From JADKIH01 sp031385005 (GTDB lineage: Bacteria > Bacteroidota > Bacteroidia > AKYH767-A > 2013-40CM-41-45), in the NCBI GenBank assembly GCA_031385005.1, contig JANNBB010000006.1:124001-188000 (forward strand): 64,000 nucleotides of DNA. Direction: 5' to 3'. The notes beneath the pieces are model-generated. The model had not been told where the DNA came from. It saw only the letters and a program-made list of their open reading frames with translations, and did not search any database. Made by a program: the position numbers and the translations under genes. Below, piece after piece: positions 46,894-56,089 of the stretch. The first letter of the stretch is position 1, and the number at the start of each line of letters is the position of its first letter.

Positions 46894-47511
46894 ATGAAAA
46901 AAATCTACAAACTTGTTTTATTCAGTTTACTTATTAATTGCTCGTTGAGTGCATTTTCTGCAACGCATTTTGTCGAATTAAACGATAATCCTTTTGGTTT
47001 TAATCCTTCCAGCATGACTATTGATGTTGGTGATACGGTTATCTTTTCATTGTTAAGCGGTTCGCATACTACAACATCCACAAGCGTTCCTGCAGGAGCC
47101 GCTTCCTGGAATATACCTATAAATAATACCAATCCGACCTTTACTTATATCGTAAACGTTGCCGGTCAGTATAATTATCAATGTAATCCACATGCGTCTA
47201 TGGGAATGACAGGAAGTTTTATTGCTGTTAATACTAGTAATATAAATACTCCTTCAATTGCAGCCACATTTAATTTTAGTTTGATTCGCCCGGCAACTTA
47301 TATGATCAATTACACATTGCCTAAATCAAGCGATTTGAAAATTTCCATTTACGATTTAACAGGAAAATCTACTCGGGTTCTTACTTCTTCTTATCATACA
47401 AGCGGCGTCTATTCAGAAATTTATTCGGTTGATGAACTTCAAACAGGAATTTATCTGGTTGAATTTTTAGCCGGAAATGAAAGAATTATTCGCAGAGTTG
47501 TTATTGATTAA
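46894..47511 (+). CDS. Cupredoxin-domain protein with T9SS sorting domain
   Basis: 205 residues: signal peptide (about 1-22), a plastocyanin-like domain (about 24-112) and a T9SS type A sorting domain (about 130-205, FSLIRPATYMINY ... ERIIRRVVID). The type 1 copper ligands are all there: H58 in SGSHTT, then C97, H100 and M105 in QCNPHASMGM (C-x2-H-x4-M). A secreted or surface electron carrier is expected, or a copper buffer. A TATATTTA box about 40 bases before the ATG is near consensus. Single gene, ending in a long perfect hairpin. Confidence 0.85.
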   Translation: MKKIYKLVLFSLLINCSLSAFSATHFVELNDNPFGFNPSSMTIDVGDTVIFSLLSGSHTTTSTSVPAGAASWNIPINNTNPTFTYIVNVAGQYNYQCNPHASMGMTGSFIAVNTSNINTPSIAATFNFSLIRPATYMINYTLPKSSDLKISIYDLTGKSTRVLTSSYHTSGVYSEIYSVDELQTGIYLVEFLAGNERIIRRVVID

Positions 47512-47528
47512 TTCTAAAAAGTGAATCG

Positions 47529-47568
47529 AAAAAAGACCTGTTTGAAATTCAAACAGGTCTTTTTTTTT
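47529..47568 (+). terminator. Strong terminator after the cupredoxin gene
   Basis: GACCTGTTTGAA (47535-47546) pairs with TTCAAACAGGTC (47548-47559), flanked by A and a T run. The pairing is nearly uninterrupted. Confidence 0.9.
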
Positions 47569-47581
47569 AATTGTATTAGTC

Positions 47582-47710
47582 ATGAAAATTCTATTTATTC
47601 CTATACCGGCAGTCATTTTGTCCTGCAAAACCTCATCTCCCTGTCAGAATGCCCCGGCAACAGGTATTGGCAACTTCTTTGACAAACCCAAGCAAAACAA
47701 CGAACTATGA
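47582..47710 (+). CDS. Possible 42-residue lipoprotein overlapping clpB
   Basis: ATG 47582 to TGA 47710, the stop overlapping the clpB ATG as ATGA. The product starts MKILFIPIPAVILSCKTSSP with a short hydrophobic stretch and a lipobox-like VILSC (C15), then polar sequence to NEL. Coupling to clpB would be odd for a lipoprotein. The same bases carry an inverted motif that looks like a clpB promoter or operator, so this may be chance. Low confidence. Confidence 0.25.
   Translation: MKILFIPIPAVILSCKTSSPCQNAPATGIGNFFDKPKQNNEL
47612..47653. promoter_or_regulatory. Inverted motif before clpB, possible heat-shock control
   Basis: GTCATTTTGTCCT (47612-47624) and, in opposite orientation, CTGTCAGAATGCC (47641-47653, whose complement reads GGCATTCTGACAG) match at 8 of 13 positions. 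The pair lies 54-95 bases before the clpB ATG. Its role is inferred from position only. Confidence 0.35.
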
Positions 47711-50319
47711 ATTTCAATAATTTCACGATAAAGTCACAAGAAGCCATTCAAGCTGCTCAGCAACTTGCAGAATCATTGGGACATCAGTCAATAGAACCTG
47801 CGCACATCTTAAAGGGCATTCTTCAAGTAGACGATGGAATACTGCCATTTATTTTCAAGAAAGTAAATTCCAAACCTGATAAGATATCAACTTCATTGGA
47901 TTCCATTATCAGTTCATTACCAAAAGTGGAAGGAGGAAAACTGTATCTATCTGACGAATCCAATAAGATTTTTGAAAAGTCGATTGCCTTAGCAAAAACA
48001 TTCGGTGACGACTTTGTATCCATCGAACATCTGTTATTATCACTAATTGTATCAAAAGATAAAACAGGTCAGATGTTACGTGCTGAAGGATTGAATGAAA
48101 AAGATGCAAAAGCCGCCATTTTGGAATTAAGAAAAGGTTCTAAAGTTACGAGTGCCTCTGCTGAAGATACTTACCAGGCATTGAATAAATTTGCAAGAAA
48201 CTTAAACGAATTAGCCAGACAAGGTAAGTTAGATCCGGTAATCGGTCGAGATGAAGAGATCAGGAGAGTTTTACAAATACTATCGCGCCGGACAAAGAAT
48301 AATCCTATTTTAATTGGAGAACCCGGAGTCGGAAAAACAGCCATTGCAGAAGGATTGGCTCATCGGATCATCAATGGAGATGTTCCCGAGAATTTAAAAA
48401 GTAAACAAATATATTCCCTTGATATGGGATCCCTTATTGCGGGAGCGAAATATAAAGGAGAATTTGAAGAACGATTAAAATCCGTTGTAAAGGAAGTAAT
48501 CAGTGCAGAAGGAGATATTGTACTTTTTATCGATGAAATACATACGCTCGTTGGGGCCGGTGGTGGAGAAGGCGCCATGGATGCAGCAAATATTCTTAAG
48601 CCCGCTCTTGCCCGCGGAGAATTGCGTGCGATTGGAGCTACGACATTAGGAGAATACCAGAAATATATTGAAAAAGATAAAGCACTGGAAAGGCGCTTTC
48701 AAAAAGTGGTTGTTGAAGAGCCGAATACAGAAGATGCTATTTCAATTTTAAGGGGATTAAAGGAGCGGTATGAAACACATCACAAGGTTCGTATTAAAGA
48801 TGAAGCGATCATTTCTGCTGTTGAATTAAGTGAGCGTTATATTTCAGATCGATTTCTGCCGGATAAAGCAATTGACCTAATCGATGAGGCAGCTTCGAAA
48901 TTAAGACTGGAAATAGATTCGGTTCCGGAAGAACTGGATGAATTGAACAGACGTATCATGCAATTGGAGATTGAAAGGGAAGCAATCAAACGGGAAAAAG
49001 ACACTCGTAAGCTTCAGGAACTGAACGAGCAAATTGCCAATTTGCGTGAAGAGAGCAATGAAATTAAAGCACGGTGGGAATCTGAAAAACAGGTAGTACA
49101 GGGAATTCAATCGAATAAAGAAAAAATCGAGCACCTGAAGGTCGAAGCCGAACAGGCAGAACGCGCAGGAGATTATGGGAAGGTTGCAGAGATTCGCTAC
49201 GGTCGTGTGCGTGAAATAGAAGACAAATTAAAAAATCTTGAGAAGCAACTTGCCGAAATGCAAATTGATAATGCACTCATAAAGGAAGAAGTGGATTCGG
49301 AAGATATAGCCGGAGTTGTTTCCAGATGGACAGGAATACCGGTTACGCGAATGCTACAAAGTGAAAGAGAAAAACTCCTTCATCTCGAATCAGAACTTCA
49401 TAAAAGAGTAATCGGACAAGAAGAAGCTATTTCTGCTTTGAGTGATGCGGTGAGAAGAAGCCGAGCCGGATTACAGGATCAGAAAAAACCAATTGGATCC
49501 TTTATCTTTTTAGGAACAACCGGCGTAGGAAAAACAGAACTTGCAAAAGCATTGGCCGAGTTTTTATTTAATGATGAAAATTCAATGACAAGAATCGACA
49601 TGAGTGAGTATCAGGAGCGGCACACTGTTTCCCGCCTGATCGGCGCTCCGCCGGGATATGTTGGTTACGATGAAGGAGGTCAGTTAACAGAAGCAGTAAG
49701 ACGACGCCCCTACTCTGTTGTATTGCTTGATGAAATAGAAAAAGCACACCCCGATGTTTTCAATATTTTGCTTCAGGTTCTTGATGATGGAAGGTTGACG
49801 GATAATAAAGGACGAACAGCGAGTTTTAAAAATACGATCATTATTATGACTTCCAATATCGGATCACATTTGATTCAAGAAAGTTTTGAAGAGATGAATG
49901 ATTTAAACAGGGATGAAGTTATTGCTTCAACAAAAAACAAAGTGTATGAATTATTAAAGAAAACGATTCGTCCGGAATTTCTGAATCGAATTGATGAGGT
50001 GATTATGTTCCAGCCATTGACAAGAGAAGAAGTAAAAGAAATAGTAAAAATTCAGTTTGGAATATTGATAAATATGCTGAAGCAAAACAATATCACAATA
50101 ACCGCTACGGAAAATGCAATTGATTGGTTATCACAACTTGGATTTGACCCGCAATTTGGCGCAAGGCCGTTAAAACGAGTTATGCAGAAGAAAGTATTGA
50201 ATGAATTATCCAAACAAATACTCTCGGGTAAAGTCAATAAAGAGGATCACATTGAACTGGATATAGATAAGAAAAACGAATTTGTCTTTCGGAATTTGAA
50301 TAAAGCCGTTGAGGTATAA
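47707..50319 (+). CDS. clpB: ClpB, protein disaggregase
   Basis: HSP100 disaggregase that works with DnaK. The 870 residues have a Clp N domain (1-145), first AAA+ module with GEPGVGKT (204-211) and LFIDEIHTLVGAGG, the long middle coiled coil (about 405-525, rich in Glu/Lys/Arg) that defines ClpB, and a second AAA+ module with Walker A GTTGVGKT (603-610) and VVLLDEIEKAHPD. The second Walker A has Thr where Pro is usual, but it still fits GxxxxGKT. The clpC at 1760 is a different, protease-linked paralogue with a UVR segment. Confidence 0.97.
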   Translation: MNFNNFTIKSQEAIQAAQQLAESLGHQSIEPAHILKGILQVDDGILPFIFKKVNSKPDKISTSLDSIISSLPKVEGGKLYLSDESNKIFEKSIALAKTFGDDFVSIEHLLLSLIVSKDKTGQMLRAEGLNEKDAKAAILELRKGSKVTSASAEDTYQALNKFARNLNELARQGKLDPVIGRDEEIRRVLQILSRRTKNNPILIGEPGVGKTAIAEGLAHRIINGDVPENLKSKQIYSLDMGSLIAGAKYKGEFEERLKSVVKEVISAEGDIVLFIDEIHTLVGAGGGEGAMDAANILKPALARGELRAIGATTLGEYQKYIEKDKALERRFQKVVVEEPNTEDAISILRGLKERYETHHKVRIKDEAIISAVELSERYISDRFLPDKAIDLIDEAASKLRLEIDSVPEELDELNRRIMQLEIEREAIKREKDTRKLQELNEQIANLREESNEIKARWESEKQVVQGIQSNKEKIEHLKVEAEQAERAGDYGKVAEIRYGRVREIEDKLKNLEKQLAEMQIDNALIKEEVDSEDIAGVVSRWTGIPVTRMLQSEREKLLHLESELHKRVIGQEEAISALSDAVRRSRAGLQDQKKPIGSFIFLGTTGVGKTELAKALAEFLFNDENSMTRIDMSEYQERHTVSRLIGAPPGYVGYDEGGQLTEAVRRRPYSVVLLDEIEKAHPDVFNILLQVLDDGRLTDNKGRTASFKNTIIIMTSNIGSHLIQESFEEMNDLNRDEVIASTKNKVYELLKKTIRPEFLNRIDEVIMFQPLTREEVKEIVKIQFGILINMLKQNNITITATENAIDWLSQLGFDPQFGARPLKRVMQKKVLNELSKQILSGKVNKEDHIELDIDKKNEFVFRNLNKAVEV

Positions 50320-50324
50320 ACAAT

Positions 50325-50355
50325 TAAAAAAACCACCCCAAAAGGTGGTTTTTTT
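50325..50355 (+). terminator. Terminator after clpB
   Basis: AACCACC (50331-50337) pairs with GGTGGTT (50344-50350), loop CCAAAA, with A run before and T run after. Confidence 0.9.
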
Positions 50356-50416
50356 GCTTTAAAAGGATTGAAAACTAATTATTTCTCACTATTTTTACTT
50401 TCAAATCCTCAGATTT

Positions 50417-52501
50417 ATGAAACACATTCTTACCCTTGTATTTACTCTGTTTACACTACTGAACTCGTCCTATTCTCAGATCTACATTGAAAAGAAATGG
50501 GACCACACCTATGGAGGAAATGATTTTGAGGTTTTAACTTCTTTGAAACAAACTTCCGATGGGGGTTTTATTTTAGGCGGTCACAGTAAATCCGCAATCG
50601 GTTTTGAAGTTTCTGATTCCTCCAGAGGTGGAAATGATTTTTGGATTGTAAAAACAGACTCTGCCGGGATATTTCAATGGGATGCAAAATTTGGAGGTAA
50701 TTATGAAGATAAGTTATTTTCTCTCGATCAGACTTCTGATGGCGGTTTCATTTTAGGCGGATTTACTACTTCCGATAGCAGTGGTGATGTTTCGCAATCA
50801 CCAAAAGGCGGAATGGATTTTTGGTTGGTAAAAACTGATTCAGCCGGAAATAAATTATGGGATAAACGATATGGTGGTAGCGACTACGATTGGTTATATG
50901 CCGTGCAGGAAACTTCCGATGGAGGAATCATCATGGGCGGATTAACTTATTCGGATAGCAGTGGTGATGTTTCACAACCAAGTTTAGGAAGTGATGATTT
51001 TTGGATAATTAAAACAGATGCATCCGGAAATAAATTATGGGATAACCGATTCGGAGGTAACAATCAGGATCAGTTATATGATTTAAAGCAAACTCCTGAT
51101 GGTGGATTTATTTTGGGTGGGCGGACATCCTCTGACAGTATTTTTGACGTAACCCATCCACCAAGGGGAGATAACGATTACTGGATTGTAAAAACAGATG
51201 CAAATGGAAATAAAATGTGGGATAGTCGTTTTGGAGGGACGGGAAAAGATAACTTCCTTCATTTGGAAACAACATCCGATAGCGGATTCATACTGGGTGG
51301 ATTTACCCGATCCAATATGGGGGCTGATGTTTCAGAACCAACACGCGACACATCTGCTTTAACAAATGTGGATCGTGGTGATGCCTGGATTGTTAAAGTT
51401 GATTCTACCGGCGCCAAGCAATGGGATAAACGATTTGGAGGACATTGGGTAGAAGATGCCTTTGGTTATGTTTCTCAGACTTCTGATGGAGGTTATATTA
51501 TGGGTTGTGCAACCTATTCCAATATCAGTGGAGATAAAACCGAAAACAATTTCGGATACGAGCAAATGTGGTTGATTAAAACTGACTCAGCCGGAACTAA
51601 AATTTGGGATAAGACAATTTTTTCGAATGGTGAAGACGAATATGCATATCCAATCCAGCTTGCTGACGGATGCTTTGCAGTAGCTTGTTGGTCATATGCA
51701 GATTCTGCTGCCTATAAAACGGAGAATGGCAGAGGAAATTACGATTACTGGCTACTTAAATTATGTGAGACCACTCAACCGCAACTTCCAATTGCCAACT
51801 TTACAATAAGCGCTCCGGCATTATGCGCAGGCGGTTGTTTTGATTTTGAAAACACTTCTTACGATGCCGGTTCTTTTCAGTGGTTATTTCCTGGCGCTAC
51901 TCCTTCGTCCAGCACAAAGGGATTTCCCACTTTCATATGTTATCCTGATACCGGTCATTTTGATGTAACACTTATTGCTACGAATGCCAGCGGAAGTGAT
52001 ACAATTATAAAAACAGGAATCGTAATAGTAAACCCGTTACCGCTTGTAAATATCACACAATTGGGAGATACACTTTTTGCACCTCAGGGCTTTGTGCATT
52101 ATCAGTGGTGGGAAGGAAATTTGCCTTTACCTGTTGATACCAATTATTTCTATGTATTTACAAATGACGGATTCTACCATGTTGACGTACTTGATAGTGT
52201 GGGTTGTCCAAATAGTGATACCATTTATGCTTCTCACGTAGGTATAAATGAATTCACATCCAATGGGATTTCTATATTTGTTTATCCAAATCCTGTGGTG
52301 AATGAACTGAAAATTTCAGGATTGCAGCCATTTAAAAATGGCAACATGAGAATTATAGATCTATTAGGTAATGTAATTTATCAGGCTCGTATATCCGCTG
52401 AAGAACAAATAGTCAATCTTAGCAATTTTGTTCCGGGAATATATTTTATTGAGGTGGACAATAACAATATAAAATCATTTGCCCGATTTGTTAAAGAATA
52501 G
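50417..52501 (+). CDS. Secreted seven-repeat beta-propeller protein with PKD and T9SS domains
   Basis: 694 residues: signal peptide (about 1-20), seven repeats of about 60 residues (roughly 22-450) of the form K.WD..FGG...D, TSDGGFILGG, SGDVS, D.WIVKTD.AGN, giving one seven-bladed propeller, then a PKD-like domain (about 470-545: CFDFENTSYDAGSFQWLFPGATPSSS), an Ig-like stretch and a T9SS type A sorting domain (about 620-694, VYPNPVVNELKISG ... FARFVKE). It has the same design and repeat consensus as the gene at 23774, so they are paralogues, but its repeats are much more alike, pointing to more recent duplication or stronger constraint. Surface-exposed; ligand unknown. Confidence 0.82.
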   Translation: MKHILTLVFTLFTLLNSSYSQIYIEKKWDHTYGGNDFEVLTSLKQTSDGGFILGGHSKSAIGFEVSDSSRGGNDFWIVKTDSAGIFQWDAKFGGNYEDKLFSLDQTSDGGFILGGFTTSDSSGDVSQSPKGGMDFWLVKTDSAGNKLWDKRYGGSDYDWLYAVQETSDGGIIMGGLTYSDSSGDVSQPSLGSDDFWIIKTDASGNKLWDNRFGGNNQDQLYDLKQTPDGGFILGGRTSSDSIFDVTHPPRGDNDYWIVKTDANGNKMWDSRFGGTGKDNFLHLETTSDSGFILGGFTRSNMGADVSEPTRDTSALTNVDRGDAWIVKVDSTGAKQWDKRFGGHWVEDAFGYVSQTSDGGYIMGCATYSNISGDKTENNFGYEQMWLIKTDSAGTKIWDKTIFSNGEDEYAYPIQLADGCFAVACWSYADSAAYKTENGRGNYDYWLLKLCETTQPQLPIANFTISAPALCAGGCFDFENTSYDAGSFQWLFPGATPSSSTKGFPTFICYPDTGHFDVTLIATNASGSDTIIKTGIVIVNPLPLVNITQLGDTLFAPQGFVHYQWWEGNLPLPVDTNYFYVFTNDGFYHVDVLDSVGCPNSDTIYASHVGINEFTSNGISIFVYPNPVVNELKISGLQPFKNGNMRIIDLLGNVIYQARISAEEQIVNLSNFVPGIYFIEVDNNNIKSFARFVKE

Positions 52502-52551
52502 AAATTAAACTTTTTTATTTCGAATAATAATAACAACTAATAAAAACCATT

Positions 52552-53385
52552 ATGAAAAAAATACTTGTAATTCTACTGTTAATTCCGACTTTTTCTTTTT
52601 CGCAAAAAATGAGTTGTTGTAAAATGAGTTCAACCGAGTCCTTTGCCATTTTATCAAATGATGCAGGCTTCGTTTCGGAGCATTTGTCTCCCCTACCGTT
52701 TATTTTTATTCCCATGTCAGGGGAAATGACCTCAATAAAATGCAGTACAGGAGAAGGCACCCATGCATTTATTGTAAAATCAAAAACTGCTTCGAATAAC
52801 TGGCTGTTTATTTTTCATGAGTGGTGGGGATTAAATGATTATATCAAACAAGAAGCTGAGAAAATTGCACTTGAACTTCCGAATGTAAACATCATGGCAC
52901 TTGACTTATACGATGGTTCAATTGCCACTGATCCGGAAACAGCAAAGGGATTGATGGAAAAAACAACAGACAAAAGAAGTAGAGAAATAATAAATTGCGC
53001 ATTGGAATATACAGGAGACAAAGCAAAAATTGCAACGCTTGGATGGTGTATGGGTGGTGGATGGTCTTTGCAAACCAGTTTAATAGCAGGAAAAAAAGCA
53101 AATGGCTGTGTAATGTATTATGGTATGCCTGAACAGGATATTGAAAAACTTAAAAAGCTTGAAACTGATGTATTAGGTATTTTTGCTCTAAAAGATGAAT
53201 GGATAACAACTCAAGTTGTTACAGATTTTGAGTCAAACATGAAAAAAGCCGGTAAAACTCTCACAGTAAAAAACTATGAAACCGCACATGCATTTGCAAA
53301 TCCAAGTAATCCAAAATTTGATAAACAAGCTTCATCGGACGCATATACACTGATGATCAATTATCTTAAAAGTAAAATGAAATAA
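52552..53385 (+). CDS. Secreted dienelactone-hydrolase-family protein
   Basis: 277 residues with a signal peptide (about 1-18). An N-terminal extension (about 20-80) with CC at 22-23 precedes the alpha/beta-hydrolase fold. The triad is C166 in LGWCMGGGWS, D215 in ALKDEWI and H246 in TAHAF, the cysteine-nucleophile set of dienelactone hydrolases. FIFHEWWGLNDYIKQEAEKIA is also typical. It should hydrolyse a lactone or ester in the periplasm or outside; the substrate is unknown. The extension is not part of the canonical family and may be another domain. Confidence 0.85.
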   Translation: MKKILVILLLIPTFSFSQKMSCCKMSSTESFAILSNDAGFVSEHLSPLPFIFIPMSGEMTSIKCSTGEGTHAFIVKSKTASNNWLFIFHEWWGLNDYIKQEAEKIALELPNVNIMALDLYDGSIATDPETAKGLMEKTTDKRSREIINCALEYTGDKAKIATLGWCMGGGWSLQTSLIAGKKANGCVMYYGMPEQDIEKLKKLETDVLGIFALKDEWITTQVVTDFESNMKKAGKTLTVKNYETAHAFANPSNPKFDKQASSDAYTLMINYLKSKMK

Positions 53386-53514
53386 TTTTTACTTCAGGAA
53401 AAATTATTTTTACGCCTTTTTATTCCTGTTTTGTCAGAACAATTCAAAACTCTTTGGTTGAAATTAATACCTTTCATTATTAATTCGTAATTAATCCTTT
53501 AAGTATCCTATCCA

Positions 53515-55434
53515 TTGGCAAGTGAGCAACATATCAAACAAGTTCTCACTCGGCATTGGGGTTACAGTACATTTCGACCTTTGCAGGAAGAAATAATTTT
53601 GTCAGTGTTATCAGGGAAAGACACTTTGGCACTTTTACCGACCGGAGGAGGAAAATCATTGTGCTTTCAGGTTCCTGCCATGTCTGGGGAGGGAATTTGT
53701 ATTGTTATTTCGCCGCTGATTGCCTTAATGAAAGATCAGGTTGAAAACCTTCATAAAAAAAATATACCGGCAGTATCGATCGTTTCAGGAATGAGTCGAA
53801 ATGAAATTGACATTGCACTAGATAATTGTGTTTTTGGAAAAATAAAATTCCTTTATGTTTCTCCGGAACGATTAGCATCTGACATATTTATTGAACGAAT
53901 ACAAAAGTTGAATGTAAATCTTTTGGCAGTCGATGAAGCTCATTGTATATCTCAGTGGGGTTATGATTTCAGGCCGGCGTATTTAAAAATTGCGGAAATT
54001 AGAAAATATTTGCCTGATGTTCCGGTGTTGGCATTGACTGCGACGGCAACAAAATCTGTTGAAGACGACATTCAAAATAAATTAGGATTCACTAATATTA
54101 ACGCGTTCAAGAAAAGTTTTGAACGCAAAAATTTATCTTATATCGTTTTGTATGAAGAAGACAAACTCAAAAGATTATTAAAGGTTCTAAATAATACAGA
54201 AGGAACAGGGATTGTTTATGCCCGAACGCGAAAACGAACTCAGGAAATATCCGATTTTTTGAATCGAAATAATATTTCATCTACTTATTACCATGCCGGA
54301 TTAAGCACAACCCGCAGAAATCAGGTTCAGGAGGACTGGATCAAAGAAAAGACAAGAATTGTTGTTGCTACAAATGCATTCGGAATGGGAATAGACAAAC
54401 CCAATGTTCGAATAGTTGTACATGTCGATGCACCCGATAATTTGGAAGCTTATTACCAGGAAGCCGGCCGTGCAGGAAGAGATGAAAAAAAATCCTATGC
54501 AGTATTATTAAACAATCCATCCGATCGAACCGAAATTGAGCGTCGGTTAGAAACAAATTTTCCCGATATGAGTTACATTCGAAACACCTATCAGGCATTA
54601 GGAAACTTTTTAAAACTTCCAATTGGTTCCGGAAAAGGAATTAGTTTTGATTTTGATATCAGTGAATTTTGTAATTCATATGATCTTAAAATGCAGGAAA
54701 CATTTTCCAGCTTAAAAATACTCGAATTGCAAGGATTAATTGCCCTCAACGATTCAGTTGGATTACAATCGCGTATCCATTTTTATTTTCGTGCGCAAGA
54801 ACTTTATGAATTTCAGGTAAAGAACCAATCTTTCGATCATTTTATTAAAGTTCTGCTTCGTTCTTATGAAGGCATATTTGACGACTATGTTACCATTCAG
54901 GAAGATGATCTTTCAAGAAGGGCGCTTTTGAACAAAAATGAAACAGTTCAACTTCTTCAAAACCTTGATCGATTAAAAATTCTTTCTTATCAACCGGCAA
55001 ACGATAAACCACAGCTTACTTATCTGGAAGAGCGATACGATTTAAAAGATTTGAATATTGATAGAGAAAATTTGGCAGACAGAAAAAAGAGATTTATGGA
55101 CCGAGCCAGAGCATTTTTAAATTATGCAGAAACGAAAAACAGATGCCGAAGTCTCATGTTGGTCAATTATTTTGGAGAAACAGATGCACTTCGTTGTGGA
55201 GTATGCGATTATTGCCTGGAAAGAAATAAGGCGAACTTAAGTGATTTGGATTTCGAAACTATTCTGGGTAAGGTGAAAACTATTTTGTTGAAGGACGCTA
55301 TGGATGTTGAAGAATTAATCAATCAGTTTCATAATGAAGATGAAGAAAAAACGTTACGCGTAATTGAATGGTTAATTGACAATGAGCAGATCCGATACCT
55401 GGATGGTAATCGCCTTGAATGGATCAAAAAATGA
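53515..55434 (+). CDS. recQ: RecQ, 3'-5' DNA helicase
   Basis: 639 residues. Walker A LLPTGGGKS (40-48), DEAH-box AVDEAHCISQWGYDFRP near residue 140, motifs QEAGRAGRDE and TNAFGMGIDKPNVR in the second lobe, and the RecQ C-terminal zinc site C544, C561, C564 and C567. The winged helix follows, ending near residue 639; no HRDC domain is present, so it is a short-form RecQ. A stop at 53500 and no ATG before the first motif make the TTG at 53515 (LASEQHIKQV) the start. The next gene overlaps its stop by ATGA. Confidence 0.95.
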   Translation: MASEQHIKQVLTRHWGYSTFRPLQEEIILSVLSGKDTLALLPTGGGKSLCFQVPAMSGEGICIVISPLIALMKDQVENLHKKNIPAVSIVSGMSRNEIDIALDNCVFGKIKFLYVSPERLASDIFIERIQKLNVNLLAVDEAHCISQWGYDFRPAYLKIAEIRKYLPDVPVLALTATATKSVEDDIQNKLGFTNINAFKKSFERKNLSYIVLYEEDKLKRLLKVLNNTEGTGIVYARTRKRTQEISDFLNRNNISSTYYHAGLSTTRRNQVQEDWIKEKTRIVVATNAFGMGIDKPNVRIVVHVDAPDNLEAYYQEAGRAGRDEKKSYAVLLNNPSDRTEIERRLETNFPDMSYIRNTYQALGNFLKLPIGSGKGISFDFDISEFCNSYDLKMQETFSSLKILELQGLIALNDSVGLQSRIHFYFRAQELYEFQVKNQSFDHFIKVLLRSYEGIFDDYVTIQEDDLSRRALLNKNETVQLLQNLDRLKILSYQPANDKPQLTYLEERYDLKDLNIDRENLADRKKRFMDRARAFLNYAETKNRCRSLMLVNYFGETDALRCGVCDYCLERNKANLSDLDFETILGKVKTILLKDAMDVEELINQFHNEDEEKTLRVIEWLIDNEQIRYLDGNRLEWIKK

Positions 55435-56048
55435 AACTCAACTCTTCCTTTTACCTTGGTGAAAATGTTGTAAAAATTGCTGAAGAATTAATCGGTAAAT
55501 ACATTTTTACTTATTTTAAAAATAAAATTACCGGAGGAATAATTACTGAAACTGAAGCATACAATGGCGTAATTGACCGTGCTTCACACGCTTTTGGAGG
55601 GAAACGTACTTCCCGAACAGAAATAATGTTTATGGAAGGCGGAGTTGCTTATATTTATTTGTGCTATGGTATTCATTCTCTTTTTAATGTAGTTACAAAT
55701 AAAGAAGGCATTCCTCATGCTGTTTTGATAAGGGCGATTTATCCAATAGTCGGAATGGATGAAATAAGAAAACGCCGGGTGAAAGAGCTTACTTCAATAG
55801 AAAAACTTTGTATTGGTCCGGGTACAGTTACTCAGGCGCTGGGAATCCATTACAAAGATTCAGGGGAAAATTTAATGGGGAAAAAAATTTGGATAGAAGA
55901 TAAGGGATTAATTATTCCTAAATCAAAAATAATTATTGGCCCAAGAATAGGAGTCGATTATGCCGGAAAGGATGCCCTACTACCCTATCGTTTCCAGGTT
56001 AATCATAATACAGTGAAAAAGTTTATTGAAAGGGATATGCAAGTATAG
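55431..56048 (+). CDS. DNA-3-methyladenine glycosylase (AAG/MPG family)
   Basis: 205 residues from the ATG at 55431, which overlaps the recQ stop as ATGA; an ATG four codons earlier (55419) is possible. Alkyl-adenine glycosylase that flips out and excises alkylated purines. Motifs: GGIITETEAYNGVIDRASHAFGGKRTSRTEIMFMEGGVAYIYLCYGIHSLFNVV, containing the catalytic Glu in ETEAY, and IGPGTVTQALGI near residue 125, and GPRIGVDYA late. Coupled to recQ, it forms a small repair operon. Confidence 0.93.
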   Translation: MKLNSSFYLGENVVKIAEELIGKYIFTYFKNKITGGIITETEAYNGVIDRASHAFGGKRTSRTEIMFMEGGVAYIYLCYGIHSLFNVVTNKEGIPHAVLIRAIYPIVGMDEIRKRRVKELTSIEKLCIGPGTVTQALGIHYKDSGENLMGKKIWIEDKGLIIPKSKIIIGPRIGVDYAGKDALLPYRFQVNHNTVKKFIERDMQV

Positions 56049-56089
56049 CCGGGATTTATGTACCATAAATTTCAACCAGAAACCGGAAA

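Noticed and set aside
49513..49536. Defective ClpB second Walker A (GTTGVGKT in place of GPTGVGKT)
   Set aside because: The P-loop consensus GxxxxGKT is kept, so no loss of function is implied.
50417..51770. Regular 180-base repetition suggesting CRISPR or satellite DNA
   Set aside because: It is in frame and encodes seven propeller blades; spacing and divergence follow the protein repeat.
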